From the NCBI GenBank assembly GCA_900491605.1, contig UESW01004011.1, positions 684,479 to 748,478 on the forward strand: a stretch of DNA of 64,000 nucleotides, given 5' to 3'. Made by a program: the position numbers and the translations under genes. This document shows, in pieces, positions 18,601-33,500 of this stretch. The notes beneath the pieces were generated by a model. That model worked only from the letters and a program-made list of their open reading frames with translations, had not been told where the DNA came from and made no database searches. This stretch comes from Calamus simplicifolius (Eukaryota > Streptophyta > Magnoliopsida > Arecales > Arecaceae). The stretch's first letter is position 1. Every line of letters begins with the position of its first letter.

Positions 18601-21600
18601 GGTGCTACCTTCATGTGATATAAATTTGCTCAACTTTGTTTCTATTTAAAACTTGTAATCTGATTTAAGCTGGAATTGAGGTAGACATCATGAAAATCTG
18701 TTGGATCCACTATGCAGTAATTGTGTACATCATGGTAGAAATTTTTAAATGTGTTTGATCTACATCAATTGCTATTTACTTTTTATTTTTATTCAAGGGA
18801 ATCATTATTTCCTTTGATACGTGCAATCTAATCTGTCTTTAATGGTGGTTCCCTTGATATGTGCAATCTAATCTGTCTTCAATGGTTGTCACTTTTGATT
18901 GTTGTGCTCAAAATTTGCTTTCTTATTTTTGGTACTTTAATATTGCTGACTGGAGCATTTTCTTGCCCTGTGCTAACTTTTATCTATACAAACTTCAGCA
19001 AGCCATTGTGGGAGATAATAGCTTATATGGTGTCAAATGTTCCTTTGCCCACACCTGGAAAAGATCGAGTCTTGTTCTCTATTGAGAACTCTCTTCTCTC
19101 TGTGGAGGCTCCCCCAAAAGGACTTCCTCATGCAGATGTATTAGTCCATCTTTACTATTCTTTATCTTCATGTTTTGCTGTGCTCTCCATTTGTTGTCAT
19201 GGATATTGTGTGACATCCATTAAAGAGTAAATGGTGACCATTTTCTCTTTTGTGCTTCACAGATTTCATTTCAGCCACTGGTGCAGTGCCTGGATGTTGA
19301 TAACTTGATTCGGCTTTTTACTGCTGTGTTACTTGAAAGAAGAATTTTGCTGCGATCAAATAAGTAAATTTCAAACTTGGGTCTTCATTACTGCATTTTC
19401 ATTCTCTTTCTGTTATTTTTTTGCTAGGGCATCTTTAATTGTATCAAGTAACTTTTTGTTTTTGTTTAGAATGTTTCCAATTTTTTGATGTAGTTTTGAT
19501 ATTTGCAATTTGGATGGTCTTCCACTTAGTTTGCCTTTAAGTTTGGCAAAACAATCATTCCACTATATGTGAAAAATGTAGGAAGTCATGAGCTTGTGCT
19601 TTTCAGCTGCAAAGTCATATGAAGTGCCTCATATTCCTACTTTGTGTACGTGCATGTGTGTATGTGCATGCATGCCTGCATGTCTGTCTATATAATTATG
19701 TGTGAATGTTGTCATAATTTGTCAACTTCTAATTATTTAGTGCACAAGGCTTTATTTCATTAAGTTTGTATTACTCAGCTAAAGTTCAATAATATGCCTT
19801 TTTCTTTGCTTTCCATCTCTAGTTTCTTTTCATGTTATGAAGCTCAGGTAACATGACCCATGGATTGACATGGATATATAAGAAAGATTTTTTTTTTTTT
19901 TTTGTTAACTCCTACATACATCTGCCATGCGATAACTCATAATATGTATCCTCTAACAAACATATAATAAGCATTTTCAAGGAGCCATGAGAAGGTAAAA
20001 AACCCTAAGATATAGCATACAAGTTTTTTATGTACCTTGAGTTGTTGTTAATCCTTTTTAGATGGAATATTAGGATGTTTGTACTTGGTGTATACTCTTA
20101 CTTCTTGGTGTATACTCTTACTTCTAAACCTGCTTTATGATCTTCAGTTCCCCTTTGAATATCCTTATATATTATTGCTTATTAGTTGCGCAGACCATAC
20201 AACTTCCTTGTAGTTGAATGACTCAATAAAATAAAATTCATTATTAATTTAAATTATTCATATGACGAGAAAATTTGATAGTGGAATGAGAAAATTCAAC
20301 TAGTGTTTAAGGTTAAAAGGGAGTGTTATTGAAAGCTACATAAATGTAGGACCAATGAAGCATATGAAAACTATGAGATGGCCAAGAAAGAAGTTAAAGA
20401 AGGTGGTATGAGAGGCTAGATAAGATGAATGAAGAATTATATTGCAAACTAGAAACTAAAGTTGGAGAGAAAGATATATATACAATTACAAGACTAAGAG
20501 ATAGAAAAATTAGAGATATGATTCAGAATAAATGCACCAAAAATAGCGATAAAAAATTGATTAAGGAGGATAAGATCAAAGAAGGATGGGAAAGCTGTTT
20601 TCATAAATTATTAAATAAAAATTATGTCGATAATTTAGAACGTCTTACTAGTCTCATTAATGGTACACTTATGACATATACCCCTAGAATTAGGGTATCT
20701 AAGGTAAAAAAGGCTATAAAAAAAAAAATGAAAATAGGAAGAACTGCGGGACCTAACAAGAGTCCCATCAAGGATTGGAAATGTTTAGGTGATGCAGGAG
20801 TAGCTTGGTTAACAAATTTATTTAATAAGATTTTAGAAACTAAGATGTCAATGAGCGGAGAAAGAGCACTATAGTATAAATTTATAAGGATAAAGGAGAT
20901 ATTCGAAACTGCTATAACTATCACGGTATCAAGTTCATGAGTCATACTATGAAACTTTGAAAAAGCATAATTGAGCATAGGTGAGACGTACTACAAAACT
21001 ATAAAAAAATCAAATTGGTTTTATGTCGGAAAGGTCGACTATAAAAGCTATTTTTTCTCTTAGGATGTTAATGGAGAAGTATAGAGAAAAAATATAAGAT
21101 TTTTATATGATTTTTATTAATTTAGAGAAAGTATATAATAGAATCTGTAGAAAAATCTTATAATGGGGGTTAGAAAAGAAAGGAGTACTTGTTAGATATA
21201 TTAATGTAATAAAAGATATATATAATGGAGAAAACTACTGATAGTAATACTAGTGAATTCTCTATTATAATAAGTTTACATCAATGATTTACTCTTAGTT
21301 CTTACCTCTTTGCTTTGTTTATGGATGAGCTTAATAGACATATTCATTATAGTATTTCATGGTATATGTTATTTGCAGATGATATAATACGAATAGATAA
21401 AACTAAAGCTGGTGTTAATCATAAGTTAAAATGATAGAGAACTGTATTAGAGTTTAAAGGTTTTCAATTAAGTAGAACAAAAACAATACATAGAATGTAA
21501 TTTTAGTATAATTAAAAAAATAGATGAATGTAGAGAAAAAATTAAGGATCTTGAAGTTCCTAAAGATATCATTTTTGATATTTATGATTGATTATTCATA

Positions 21601-24475
21601 AGAAAGGGATGATTGAGGATAATGTTGTTCATAGGATTAATGGAGGTTGGATGAAATAGAGAAGTGCAAATGGAATATTATGCTGTTATACAGTACCTAA
21701 CAAGTTGAAGAAAAAATTTTATAGTATAGCTATATAAGATCGCTTATACTTTATGGTATGAAATGTTGGGCAGTTAGAAAATTACATGTATAAAAGATGA
21801 ATATGGCTGAAATAAGAATGCTGAGATGGATGGATGGTAATACAAAAAAAATAGTATAAGAAATGAGGTCATTTGTAAAAAAAGTAGAGGTAGCACTAAT
21901 TGAAGACAAATTAAGGAAAGGATGATTTAGATAGTTTGGACTTATGCAATGTAGACTTATAGATGCATATGTGTGAAGTTATTTAATATATGTAAAATAA
22001 AAAAATAAAGATAAACTAAAAATTACATGGGTGAAAGTGATAAAAAAAGATTTAAAAATTTTGCATTTTACAGAAAATATAACTCAAAACGAGCTGAACA
22101 GAGAAAAAAGGATTCATATAGCTGATTGCAACTAGTTTGGGATCAAAGCTTTGTTGTTGTTGTTTATTGTTAATTTAACTTATACTACATTATAAGTTAA
22201 TTTTGTAAACATTTCATCCTAATTTTGCAGTGGCATTGCTGCCTACTTTCACATAGAGTTGACCTGAAATATGTACTTGTCACTCGTCAGATTTCACTAA
22301 AAGATAAAGTTGTCAAACTTGAAGGAGTATGCTGTTGTGATTGCTTTATATGGTTGAGTTTCATGTTAAAATTCAATGGAGGCCAGTGATGCTTTCTAGT
22401 TAAGAAGCTTGGACAATAAAATGAGCTGATATATATGATTTGCATGTCATGGTATGGACCCTCGAGTGGATGGATGCTAAAACTGAACCAGGGGGAAAGT
22501 TAGATATGATTGCATTGTAAGAATCTTGCCATTGACATGAAAATAAATGAGAGTTGGAAAAGGAGATATATGAAGAAATGGACAAATGATGATCTGGTCA
22601 GGAGAGTTCTGTGATTTGTGCTTGGGTTTTGAGGAGGGGAAGACTTATGGAAACCTGATGGATGTGTTGTGGAGGTATTTCGAGTTGTACATTGAAAGAG
22701 CTTTTAGCCTTTGATAGGAGCAGAAGGTAAAGAAGGATTGACAGATCTAGTCCCAAAAGGTTGGTCAAAGCCTTTTGGTAATGGCTTGATTGGGTTGTAT
22801 GGTCCAAAGTAATTGTTAGGTTGGTGTGTCTTGCTCTTGTTCTTGTAGCATTTTGGAAGGTTAATTTTACATAAGTTTCTCTCTCTCTCTCTTTGTCCTG
22901 CTGATCACCCTTTTACTTCCTTTCACCAATTTAATGTAAAATGAAAGCCATACAATGATGTGTTATAAGTAAGTCTATTATCAGGCGATGTGCAATACTA
23001 TTGATTTCAACCTATGTTTCTTGAATATTGAAATGTTTTGCTGTAAAATGAAGACCATACAATGATGATTTTATGGGCATGTCTATTTTGCTGTAGTTTT
23101 GAAGTTTATGATCTTGAAATTGTCCTCTTCAAATTTTATTTCAGGATGCCTATAGTTGTACAATTGTGATTATTGTCCCATTTAGCTTTTGATCATGAGC
23201 CTGAAACTTGTTTTTTTTTTCCCTTATGGCAGATATACATTGTTGACTTTAGTTTCAGAGGCCATCTGCCATTTGATATATCCTTTTAGGTGGCAGGTAA
23301 TCTTTCAAATGCTATAATTCTGCCTATGTTGCTATGTTTGTATCTTGTCTAGCGCAATTCTCTCTTGTTCAGCACAATTCTCTCTTAGTTTACTTAAAAG
23401 AAATTCTTGAGAGATATCTTTCCCTTGCTAATGCATGAAGCATTTTTTCATTGCCTACTCAGTTACCTTATATATTTTCCTTAATTTTCTTTGAATAAGC
23501 CCACATGCTTTTTCGTGGAGTGTTAGATGGATTATTTATTTGCTCAGGCTGTTCCTTTAGCCTAATTATTGCTAGCTTCATTCTGACTGATGCTGTTTCA
23601 TGTGATGTAGCATGTCTATATTCCGCTTCTCTTTTTCAGTGGGGTGGACTACATTGATGCCCCTACACCATACATGATGGGACTTCACTCAGGCGTTGAC
23701 ACATCGGGTCTGACAATGGATGGCGTAAGTTTGATATTTCTGTCATTATGGTCCTCTTGTCCAAAAGTTCTGGCTTTTTTTTTTTTGAATTATTATCTCT
23801 TCCCTTTTTTGTTTCATCTGTTTAATATCAAGGCATTTTTGTTATAGATGATGGCATAATGAAATTCACGATGTTGTGTTTAGTTAGTTTGCATTTGTTT
23901 CTTTATTTTTATGGATCTTCATTAGCAGGATGTTCTCATGATGTTGTCTTTCCACTGGAAACAATTTTCTTATGCCAACATATTAATGTGTGCTTGAATA
24001 TCCTGTTCATGTATTCTTAAATTTTGTGAGAAAATGAATGTTACCCATTTTATTTTTCCCTTCAAAAGAGGGGAATGCTTACTTGTTACTTTGGGCCAAA
24101 ATTCACTGATCATTAGGTCAAGTAAGTAATCTATTTGAATGGTTTATTGGAGTGGTAGTTATAGCATAAATCATTCTGTTATTTATGCCCTTGGCATCGA
24201 GAAGTTTTCAGGAGACAATAGGGTGTCATGGAATTAACCCTTTAAATGTGTCATTGATTCAAGTTGTCTGTTCACCAAAATGTAGGAGCTTAAGGTGGGT
24301 TAGGTCTTGATATCTAACAAAAATGATCATAAGGTGATCAGAAGAATCTAGATACATGGGAGATTACAAAAGGTGAATTTGTGAGATTTTCCTTTATCTT
24401 TTATGGAAATTGGATATGACTTGTGATCATAACTTTGGTGCATGCATAAAGAGTGTAAGAGTGTGTGTCTGTGTA

Positions 24476-24534
<59 letters not shown>

Positions 24535-27500
24535 TCCAACAACAAATGAATGCATTTAACAATTTTAATTTTTCATTTGTTCAAGGCAAGCAGTGAATTG
24601 ACCCACAATACATATAGTGTGGGTTTCATGAGCACTGCTTACTATGTTCATTATGGGCTTCATCCATCAAATGTGCAATGGCCTAGATAAATGATTAAGG
24701 CATGAGATGGTATTTGTCCAAATCTCAAGCAACATCCATGTCTAGAACATAAAAGCATCTATGTGTTCAATGGGGCAAACACGTATGTCTGAAGTGGATG
24801 ACACTTCAGAGACCAATTTAGGTACTTGACTCCTTGTCAGTGTTTGATTGCAATGACATTCTCAAACCTAAGTGAATAACATGTAAATCTGAAGCCGATT
24901 GATATAAATGGAGTAAAACTTTCTGGTTTGTTTTATTTGACACTGACATATCGATAAGTGAAACACAACAATTTTCTGAGTCATGCAAGTCCTGATAGAG
25001 GATTTTGACTATCTTGATCCAATAACCATTGAACCTTAACCTTTGTTTATTTTTGCGTTTGAGTGTAAGCATCCATTCTGTTAATGAGTCAATTCTAGTT
25101 GTTATGTGCTCTTCTTTTTTTAGCTGCAACATGTAACATGGCTGTTTCACTTCTTTTATTGATGAAACAATCCTTGTTTCTTTCATGCTATCAATAAAAC
25201 ATAGCATTTTATAATTTTCTTTTCCTTTTCTACATTATTCATTGCAAGGATTTTCAATTTTAGTGGCTATTTTCTGCAATAGCAAAATTATTTGTTCTAA
25301 GATTGTGCAAAAGCTTTTTACTCATTACCTCTTTGTGCATGATTTAAAAATTTTCATTGTACTCTTACCTATATTGATGTGATAGGTTGTTAATTATGTT
25401 CGTATGTATATCATCTATCATAAAATTTCAAGTTATTGATTAGCTTCTTATGTTCAAATTAATGCGCTGTAATCCTTTTTTACTTATTTAAAATCTTAAC
25501 ACCATAACTTCTGTTAATAAACTTGGATCAAACATATAAAATAAATATTACTAACTACATTTTCAATCTACAGGTAGTCGTGGTGGATCTTGAGTACAAC
25601 CGCATCACCACATCAGAAGAAATACCTCCCATTCCGGAACCTGAATTGAGCTTCTTGCGTGGTGAAATTTTGAAATTGCTGCATCCAAATGTAATTGGGA
25701 TAGACCAAATGAGGATCAATTTTGGTAGTATGTCCGAGCAATATGTTAAAGCTGGCACCAGATCCTGGGGAGGGGAGCATGACTTTCAGCTTAGGTAGTA
25801 CTTCATTGTTTATCAATTTGATGTATAGGATATTTACGGAAGGTAAGCTAGGTTCATTAGTATGTGGGGGAATGCATAATTCTATGCACCTTATACCTTT
25901 CCTGTTGTGTAGGTAAACAAGCAAAAGAACTACTCTGTTTTACTTGAAAATAATAGTGATCTGGATTCTGGAATTGTATGCTGTTTACTGTCTTTAATTC
26001 ATGAAACTTTTTATTTAACCATTTGTGGTCTCCACTCCTTTAATTTTGTAACTTGCTTTACCTTATTCAATATTTCATGATTTACAAACTACAAGAACTA
26101 GTTTTTGCATATTGTTCTGATTTACCTGTCTTTCTACAAGCTATGTTGTCTATTAGGTGGGTTTATAATTCTTTAACTCACTATTCTGCAGGTTGATATT
26201 CTTAAAATTTTTTGCATTACTTCTGAGTGGTTATCGCAATTTTATCGTAAGTTTTTGAGAAAGTTTTTTGTGGCTCTTTTCTTTATGAGATTTCCTTAGA
26301 TCTGATTATGAAGTCATTTTTCTTAGGAAAATACAGCAGCTAATGTCTTCAATTTGCAAGCATTTCTGAAGAAGCGTTCTCGCTCGACTAATCAACCTGT
26401 TGAGTCCATGTTGATGGTATAATTCTCATCATATGCTTAAAATAATGGCTGTTTAAATTTGTTTCCATTGGTTATAAGGATAATCCTTTTAAATTATCTT
26501 GCAATTTCAACTTGCATTTTTTTTTTATTGCCAAAACATAAATTATCACACAAGATAAAAGGCTATTATGGGAATTATTGGGAGATTAATGGGCCAAGGA
26601 GACTTCCACAATGAACAAGACTTCTTTTTAAATCTGTTTGATGCTTTTTCCTTTTTTTTTTTTCCCGGGCTGATGCTAGGATTTTTGAGGGCTGGGACTG
26701 TAGGTTATGTTTTGTAAAATTCTGCCTTTGGTGCCAAGTGTATAAAGGATAGACTTATTACCTAATGCTGATACAATGGCAGAAAGTCATCCATCTAGAG
26801 TCAAGTCTTTTTATTTCTCATTAAAACACAAACACCGGTTTTAAGGTTCTAGTGAAAATGCGACCTGTCCTGCAATATTTATGCTTTGCACGCAACTCTA
26901 AAATACTATCAGCATTTTCACTTAAATGGTGGCAAATGGCAATAATTTATTTCTATCATTACTTATGTGGTGCTTTTTACCTCCATCAGTTGTAACTTGG
27001 GAAAGTAATCACACCATTGAAGTCTGAAGGATGTGTGCCAATCTGTCATTGCGTGCATTGGTTCAGGATTTCGTGTGATGAAAACATGGAAGCTTTTTGA
27101 TGGGAGAGCTTTTTAATTAGTGACTAACAGGAAGTTCAAGGGAAACTCTTATTTTGGGTAGCCTTATGGGTATTTTGAAGGCTCAAACATGACTGAGCTG
27201 TTTCAGGTTTCTGCATTTTTTGCAGTTTTTCTTTTAGGACTATTGGATGAAATGACATGTTGATGGTTTTTGTTATGATGCCACAGTAAGCTGTGGTATG
27301 TTGGCCTCCCAATTGTGACAGGTTTGCTACCCTTCTGGATGTAATATAACCATGCCTTGAGATTTTGTCATTCATTTTCCCTTTTCATTGCATAGCCTTT
27401 AGTCTTAAAAAAATATATGGGTTTTTGTGTTTTGTCAAAATAATCTCCTTTTGGTTAATTCTTTTATGTCTTGTTAAATTCTATCCTCGAGTACTTAGCA

Positions 27501-30500
27501 CAGTTATTTTTATTGTCATATATCAGGTTACGCAATTTTTAGAGTCTCAAGGGTTTCTGGATTATTTGGAGAGATGTATCAATTCAGAGGAAAACAGCAA
27601 CAATCTTCTTGACAAATTACAAGATGCAACAGGGAGGGGTCAAAACCCGCTCACTATTTTTCCCTCTCAATTGTCTGAACTTGAGATCATCACCATAACA
27701 GAACCAGATGCTGGAGTTGGAGGTTGCTTCAATGTCTCTCTTGAGATGACTTTCGATGGCTTTAGCTATATAACATTTTTTCTTTTTGAAATTTGTTAAC
27801 AAGATGTTGCTTTTCTTTGATTTTACATGCATTGTGCTTGCCATTTGCAATGCGAGAAGGAAAATCAAAATCATGTTCATGAACTTTTCATTGTTATATA
27901 TTTTGTTAGTCATGTTTTTTTTGTCCCTCAGGACCAGGTTCAAGATTCTGTTATAACCGGTTCCCTTCAAATGTTAGAACAGAAGAGCAGGAAGAAAAGC
28001 GCCAGTCAATTCTGGCAATGGCAAGTGGAGCCCATTCAGGAAGACACACTCCTAGGTAGGACAGTTATTCAGATTGGGAAGAAATGAGCATCCATTTGCC
28101 AACAAAAACTTTTATCACTGAAAATTTTAATTTGCACATTATCAGCTCACTCTCTGTGCTTGTTAATGGTGATTCTAAAGCAGAAAGTCTGAGTCCCAGT
28201 GAGAGGGCTGTAAGTTCTTTAGCCTTGTGTTGTCATACTCAATATGGTTCAGTTAATGCATGACATCTACAATGGTCTTCAAATAATTTTGATGGTTGTG
28301 ATCTGCAGGCAGAGAGGGAGAGGATGGTCTTGGACATAAAAGTAAAGCTGCAGGTGAACTTCTTGGCTGTATTACTTTTATTTGCAGTTTAGAAATTCAT
28401 AGTGGCTATAAGGGCATGATCTGTCATGAACTCTTTTCAGCATAATGCTCAGTTTTCTATTGCTGATTTTAGTGCATGTATTAGTTCCAACATTGTTTAT
28501 GTTGGAATAATCTACCTTTTTAGCTATGATGCCTTTTTTTGGTCAGGGATTGTGGTTGCGTCTTCTAAGGCTTGGAGCAACGGAGGATCCTCTTTCATCA
28601 TTTGAATATGGCACAATTCTTGGTATGCTTGGAAATGCTATTGCAAACAATGATGTTGAGGCTAATTGTAACAAAACTCACATGAGTTTTAGTTTTAATT
28701 TCTTGTTCAGTCTTTGAAATTGACATGTATTTCTTAATTTGCAGCTCTGATTGAGTCTGATGCAGAAGGGATTGGAGGCAGTGGGTTTGTTGAATGTATT
28801 AGGGAACATATTCATGCGGTACTTTAGCTAGATACATTAGAAACATCTGTCCATATTATTCTACATGAGGATGAGAATTGTTCCTGTTCTTCTAAACTGG
28901 TTTTAATTCTTAGGGATGGCAATGTCGTTTAACTGAGGAGCAGTTTATTGCGGTGAAAGAATTGGTGAGTCAATTTAGATTTATTGCTTTTTATGAAAAG
29001 TATTTTTTGAGATTACTATTTGGTATGCAAAGATATTCTTTTTTTTTCCCTTTTAAGTAGTTCCTAGGAATGAAATGTTCCGAGCTGGTTAATTTGCTTT
29101 GTGGTATGGACCTACGTATACTTGCTTGAAATTTTTGCATTCTCTACTTGGTTAGCAACCTGTTATTATCTGACCTTGCGGAATTGTTTCTTCCTTTCTA
29201 GTGTTCTGAATTTGTTAGAGTCATATTCACAATGTTGCATGTGAGATCTCAAGTAGCCCTATTCCTTTTTCACAATAATCTATTTGGTATTTCCTTTGGA
29301 TATACAATCAGCGGCTCTATTTTATATCAAAATTTTAGGATTATGTACTGAAAAAAATTATGTTACGCAACAGGGTGCTATGGTCTATGCAAGTTTATTC
29401 ATTAGGCAAATTCGCTCATTAGTGAATTTATTATATTGTTATGATTATATTACTCTTCCTCCTCAGGTTATATATCAGATTTTTTGAAGCTGCTTTTGAA
29501 AGCTATTGTTGTTAACTAGCAGTCTCTTAGTGGTTCTGAATGTTCTAAAAAAAACGGCTATCAAGTTTCCTAGCCACCTAGAAATTGCAGTGCAGCTCCC
29601 CCAAGCACCTCTCATATGGTCTGGCTTGGCTTAATTTGTGGCCAGGTCGCTAGGTAGGTGCTTTTGCATTCTGCCTGCTTTGATGCAGGTGGTCATGGCC
29701 ACCATGTGGCTAGGTGTGGCCTGGTTTGAAATATGTCAGGTGTTGTGGATTCAAACCATTTTCCAGAGATTTCAATTTTTATTTTTCACTCAAATAATCT
29801 CTTTCATCCTCATCTGTCATTATTTTTTCCTCTCGACTTCCTTCCCTTTTTCCACTATTTTATTCCTCTGTAACAGCCAGTAGAAATGGCAGCCAGTACA
29901 ACATGCTACAGTGGTTGCCATTTTAACTGCGAGCAGCAGTGTAACATGGACGTGGGCTGTTCCAATCAACAGAAGGGGGAATACTGAGAAAAGGAAAAGG
30001 AAAGGTGGAAGGAAAAGGCAGAAAAAAAGTTGAACTGCTTTTAGTCCAATCCTTTGTCCAGTAACTTTGATATTCCACTTGTGTTTGTGTGCACATGCAT
30101 GCCTCTGTATCTGCTTCTGTGTGCATATGTGCATGCATGTTTGTGTGCTTGCGCTTCTATGTGTGCTCATGTATGTCTGCTCTCTCTCTCTCTCTGCATT
30201 TCTTACTGCATGTGCGCACTCTATGTATTTGTTTGTGTGTGTGGGTGTGCTTATCCATATGCATATGCATGCGTGCATGCATTTGTGCACGTGCATGCAT
30301 CTTGCGGTAGCATGTGTGCATGTGTTTGCTTCTTGCATGCCTTCATTTGTCTTATATATCATCTAACTTTTTGGATGCTTTCCTAGTTCCCAAGGACCTA
30401 GTTCCCATGTAGAACCTATCTCTGCTTGCATAGCACCTAACATCCCTTGAAATTCTGGACACTTTTAGAATTATTTACAATCATTCAGTCAGGGTTTTAA

Positions 30501-33500
30501 GTCTCGTGGATAGAGGTATCCTAGTTTTCAGGGAATGAAACATCCCGCATCCCATCTTGTTCTATCTGAATCCCTAACACGGTGTTCTAATAATTACTTG
30601 GAATTCTTTTTTTCTTTAAAAAAAGTTGTGAAGCTTTAGTATTTTATTCGATTTTTAAATATATTTGAACTTAAAAAATTATATTTTTATGATAAATTAG
30701 ATTTATTTAAAATTGATAGTATAATGTATTGTGGCTGAACTCGAAACGGACATGATTGGATGGGATGGCTGAGTTGGTCATCGGATCTCTTTGGGACAAA
30801 ATGGGACGGCAGTTTCAGCCTCTGTCATGCCGGGACTAGAGTCACTGCATTTTGTCATCCAACAAGATGATCAATCTTTTAGGCTAGAACTCTAGGGACT
30901 AGATTTCCTTCTTGATATGTAGTAGTAAGTTGCTCATGCATTATTTAGAAAGTTTCTTCAATTCTCTTTGATCTTTTACAAAGTCAGAAATGATTGATCT
31001 ATAATGATTATCATGACAATACGTAATTACTTAGAAATTGGTGGTAGTATGAAAATAGACGTCATGTATAATCTTCAAGTACCCAAAATTTGAAATCTGT
31101 GGATCATATACTTGTATTTAATTGTTGAGTTGTCAAACTAACATTGCTTAATGTCTCTTTTGGTATTTTGGTGCATTTTTTTCCCTGACAAAGAACTATA
31201 ATTTCTGAAAATGCACAGTTAAAAGTATTGTTTTGTCCCTAAAAGGAAGACTAAAATTGTAAGTGCTAGCAAATAAAAGATTGTTGGTCACTGAAGGTGA
31301 AGAACCTACAGTAATTGTCAGCAAGGAGCTTTTTCATACCCACATATAAGTGATGGCATACGAAAATGATACAAACTAATTGCCATTTAAATTCCAAACT
31401 GAAGTAGCAAATATTTGAATGACTTGGACTCATATATCAACTGTTTTGGTAACTCATTGTATTGCAAGGTTAATGCAGCTCTTGAATTTCATTTACTCTA
31501 CCATCCATCTATGACCATCTGCTTTCAAAAAAGATGAGGGGGCTGCAAGTGCCCCTTTTTTCCAATAAAAAAAAAGATCTGTTGCATTTCCTTTCCATAC
31601 AACTAACTATCTTTGAAATACAGCTGACCAAGGAATTTGTAACAGTTCACTAGAATTGGATGTATGCATTGTAGGCAAGCCCAACCAGGGTATACATAAA
31701 GCGGGAGTCGGAGAAAAGGCATGCAAGATTGCTGGGGACAGATTTAGAATATTATAGTAACTAGAGTGGCTGTGGATGGAGTTGAACACCCGGGCATGCC
31801 CATTATGATGGTAGTAATAGGCTTTTGGACCCCATTCCTTCACTCAGCCAGTCACTTTTCAGCATATGCTCTTTTTCATTGTCATTTTTATTCCTTTGAT
31901 CCAATGAACAATCCGTGACTTCTTTGCTGGTGAAAAAATTAAGCAACTGTTTTGTATTATTAATCTAATAGGTTAAAGAGATCATCCATTGTGGCTGTAC
32001 TATCAGTCAAAAACAATCAATGCCATGTCATATCATACCAACTTAGCATGAAATGAGGTGCAAATGTGCTACAAATATTCTTGGCAACCTACCATTTATA
32101 AGATGGATCTATGATCAAGAATTAACTCTCTTTAATTCTTAACGAAATGAGGTGCAAATGAGGTGCAAATGAGGTTCATAATGAACCATACCGAACCAAA
32201 CTGTAATGTACCGGCACAACACTTGGTACCAATTTTGCAAACCTTGGTATGGATGGTTTGGTTCATACCAGAATGAAATTCAATATGGCAGACCTTGCTT
32301 AGAACATTTAAAACATGGGTCTATTTGTTATTGACAGATCGTACATTACAAATCTTCGCTGATCTACATTTCCACATTCATAAGAAGCCAAAATCCCCAT
32401 TAGCAGGTTAAAAAGAAAACTAATATCATGTTGATAGTTTGTGAGACTGACCAATACCATGTTGATGATGTTGTTGGTTTCCTTGCAAGTATCTTTGCCA
32501 TTTTTGTACTTATTTGATATTTTAAAGTCTATTGATTTGATTCCAGGATTATCATTCATTCCTCTTGTGTCCTACTGGAGTTGCCATTCTTCTATTTTCA
32601 TTTTCTAAAAATAAGATCAAGAAAATTTTCTGCTTAGGGTATGAGTTACCAGTTGTACTTGTTGTGCGAGTTACTTCAATTCTCACCCTTGTGATGTTTG
32701 TTTTATTAAATATCATTTTAAATGCTGTGCTCTTATTGAAAAATTATATGGCCAGCTTAAAACAGCGATCAATCGTGCGACCTCCCGTAATGACATGTCA
32801 ACCATCAGAGATGCTCTTGAAGTTTCTGCTGAAATGTACAGAAAAGACTCCAATAATGTTCCAGATTATGTTCAACGCCATCTTCTATCTCTATCCATTT
32901 GGGATGAGTTACGGTATGATTCTGGCATTTGTTTGTGGCTGCATCATGTCTTTAAACTAATTCTTTATTTCCTCAGGAAGCTTCTTTAACAATAGGTATT
33001 ATCTAGTTGAAGCTTATAATTTTACACCATAGAAGTCAGATATTTGTTCTTGATTTATGAAAGACGGATTGGCGAGGACAAGTGGGAAAAGTCCACCTGA
33101 AATGTATATTCAAGTTTAGGTCATGTAGGCTACACACTGTGGATTTCGCATTACTTATTATTGTTGTTTCTCAAATAATTTGGTTATGTAAGTGTATCAA
33201 TGATTGCAACGCAAGTGCAAAGTAATTATTTACATTGATTTTGGATATGAACTTAACTGTAATAACAGTCCACTAATATTTATACATTTTGCTGTAAAGG
33301 TGTCCACATGCCATCTTTCCTATATTTCCCACTTTGTCTTTTTGTAAATATTGTTCAGTATTAAAATAATGAAGTCCCCAAAGGAAGATAATATTTAGCG
33401 ATGACCAGAAAGACTAATGCAAAACATGCAAGATATTCTACCTGAAACTGAGAAACGTGGGGAAACCTCTAGTAACCAACTTCCTAGTAGTTCACCTTTC

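Larger units (their letters stand above)
15669..27722 (+). other. SCD1: SCD1 exons 1-11: tripartite DENN region
   Basis: Exons 15669-15848, 17129-17222, 17456-17656, 18999-19137, 19263-19363, 23233-23296, 23611-23724, 25574-25794, 26192-26246, 26327-26416 and 27527-27722. Recognisable pieces are LPAGVEFYSSGF, YPRSYPIVLT, KPLWEIIAYMVSNVPLPTPG, LLERRILLRSNK, GVDYIDAPTPYMMGLHS, TTSEEIPPIPEPELSFLR and DYLERCINSEENSNNLL. This is the u-, c- and dDENN arrangement expected of a Rab exchange factor. Exon 3 starts in the wrong frame by one base. Intron 5 is 3.9 kb and carries an RTE remnant. Confidence 0.93.

Noticed and set aside
30054..30386. Cys/Met/Ala/His-rich open frames on both strands
   Set aside because: Low-complexity translation of a TG/CATG simple repeat within an SCD1 intron.
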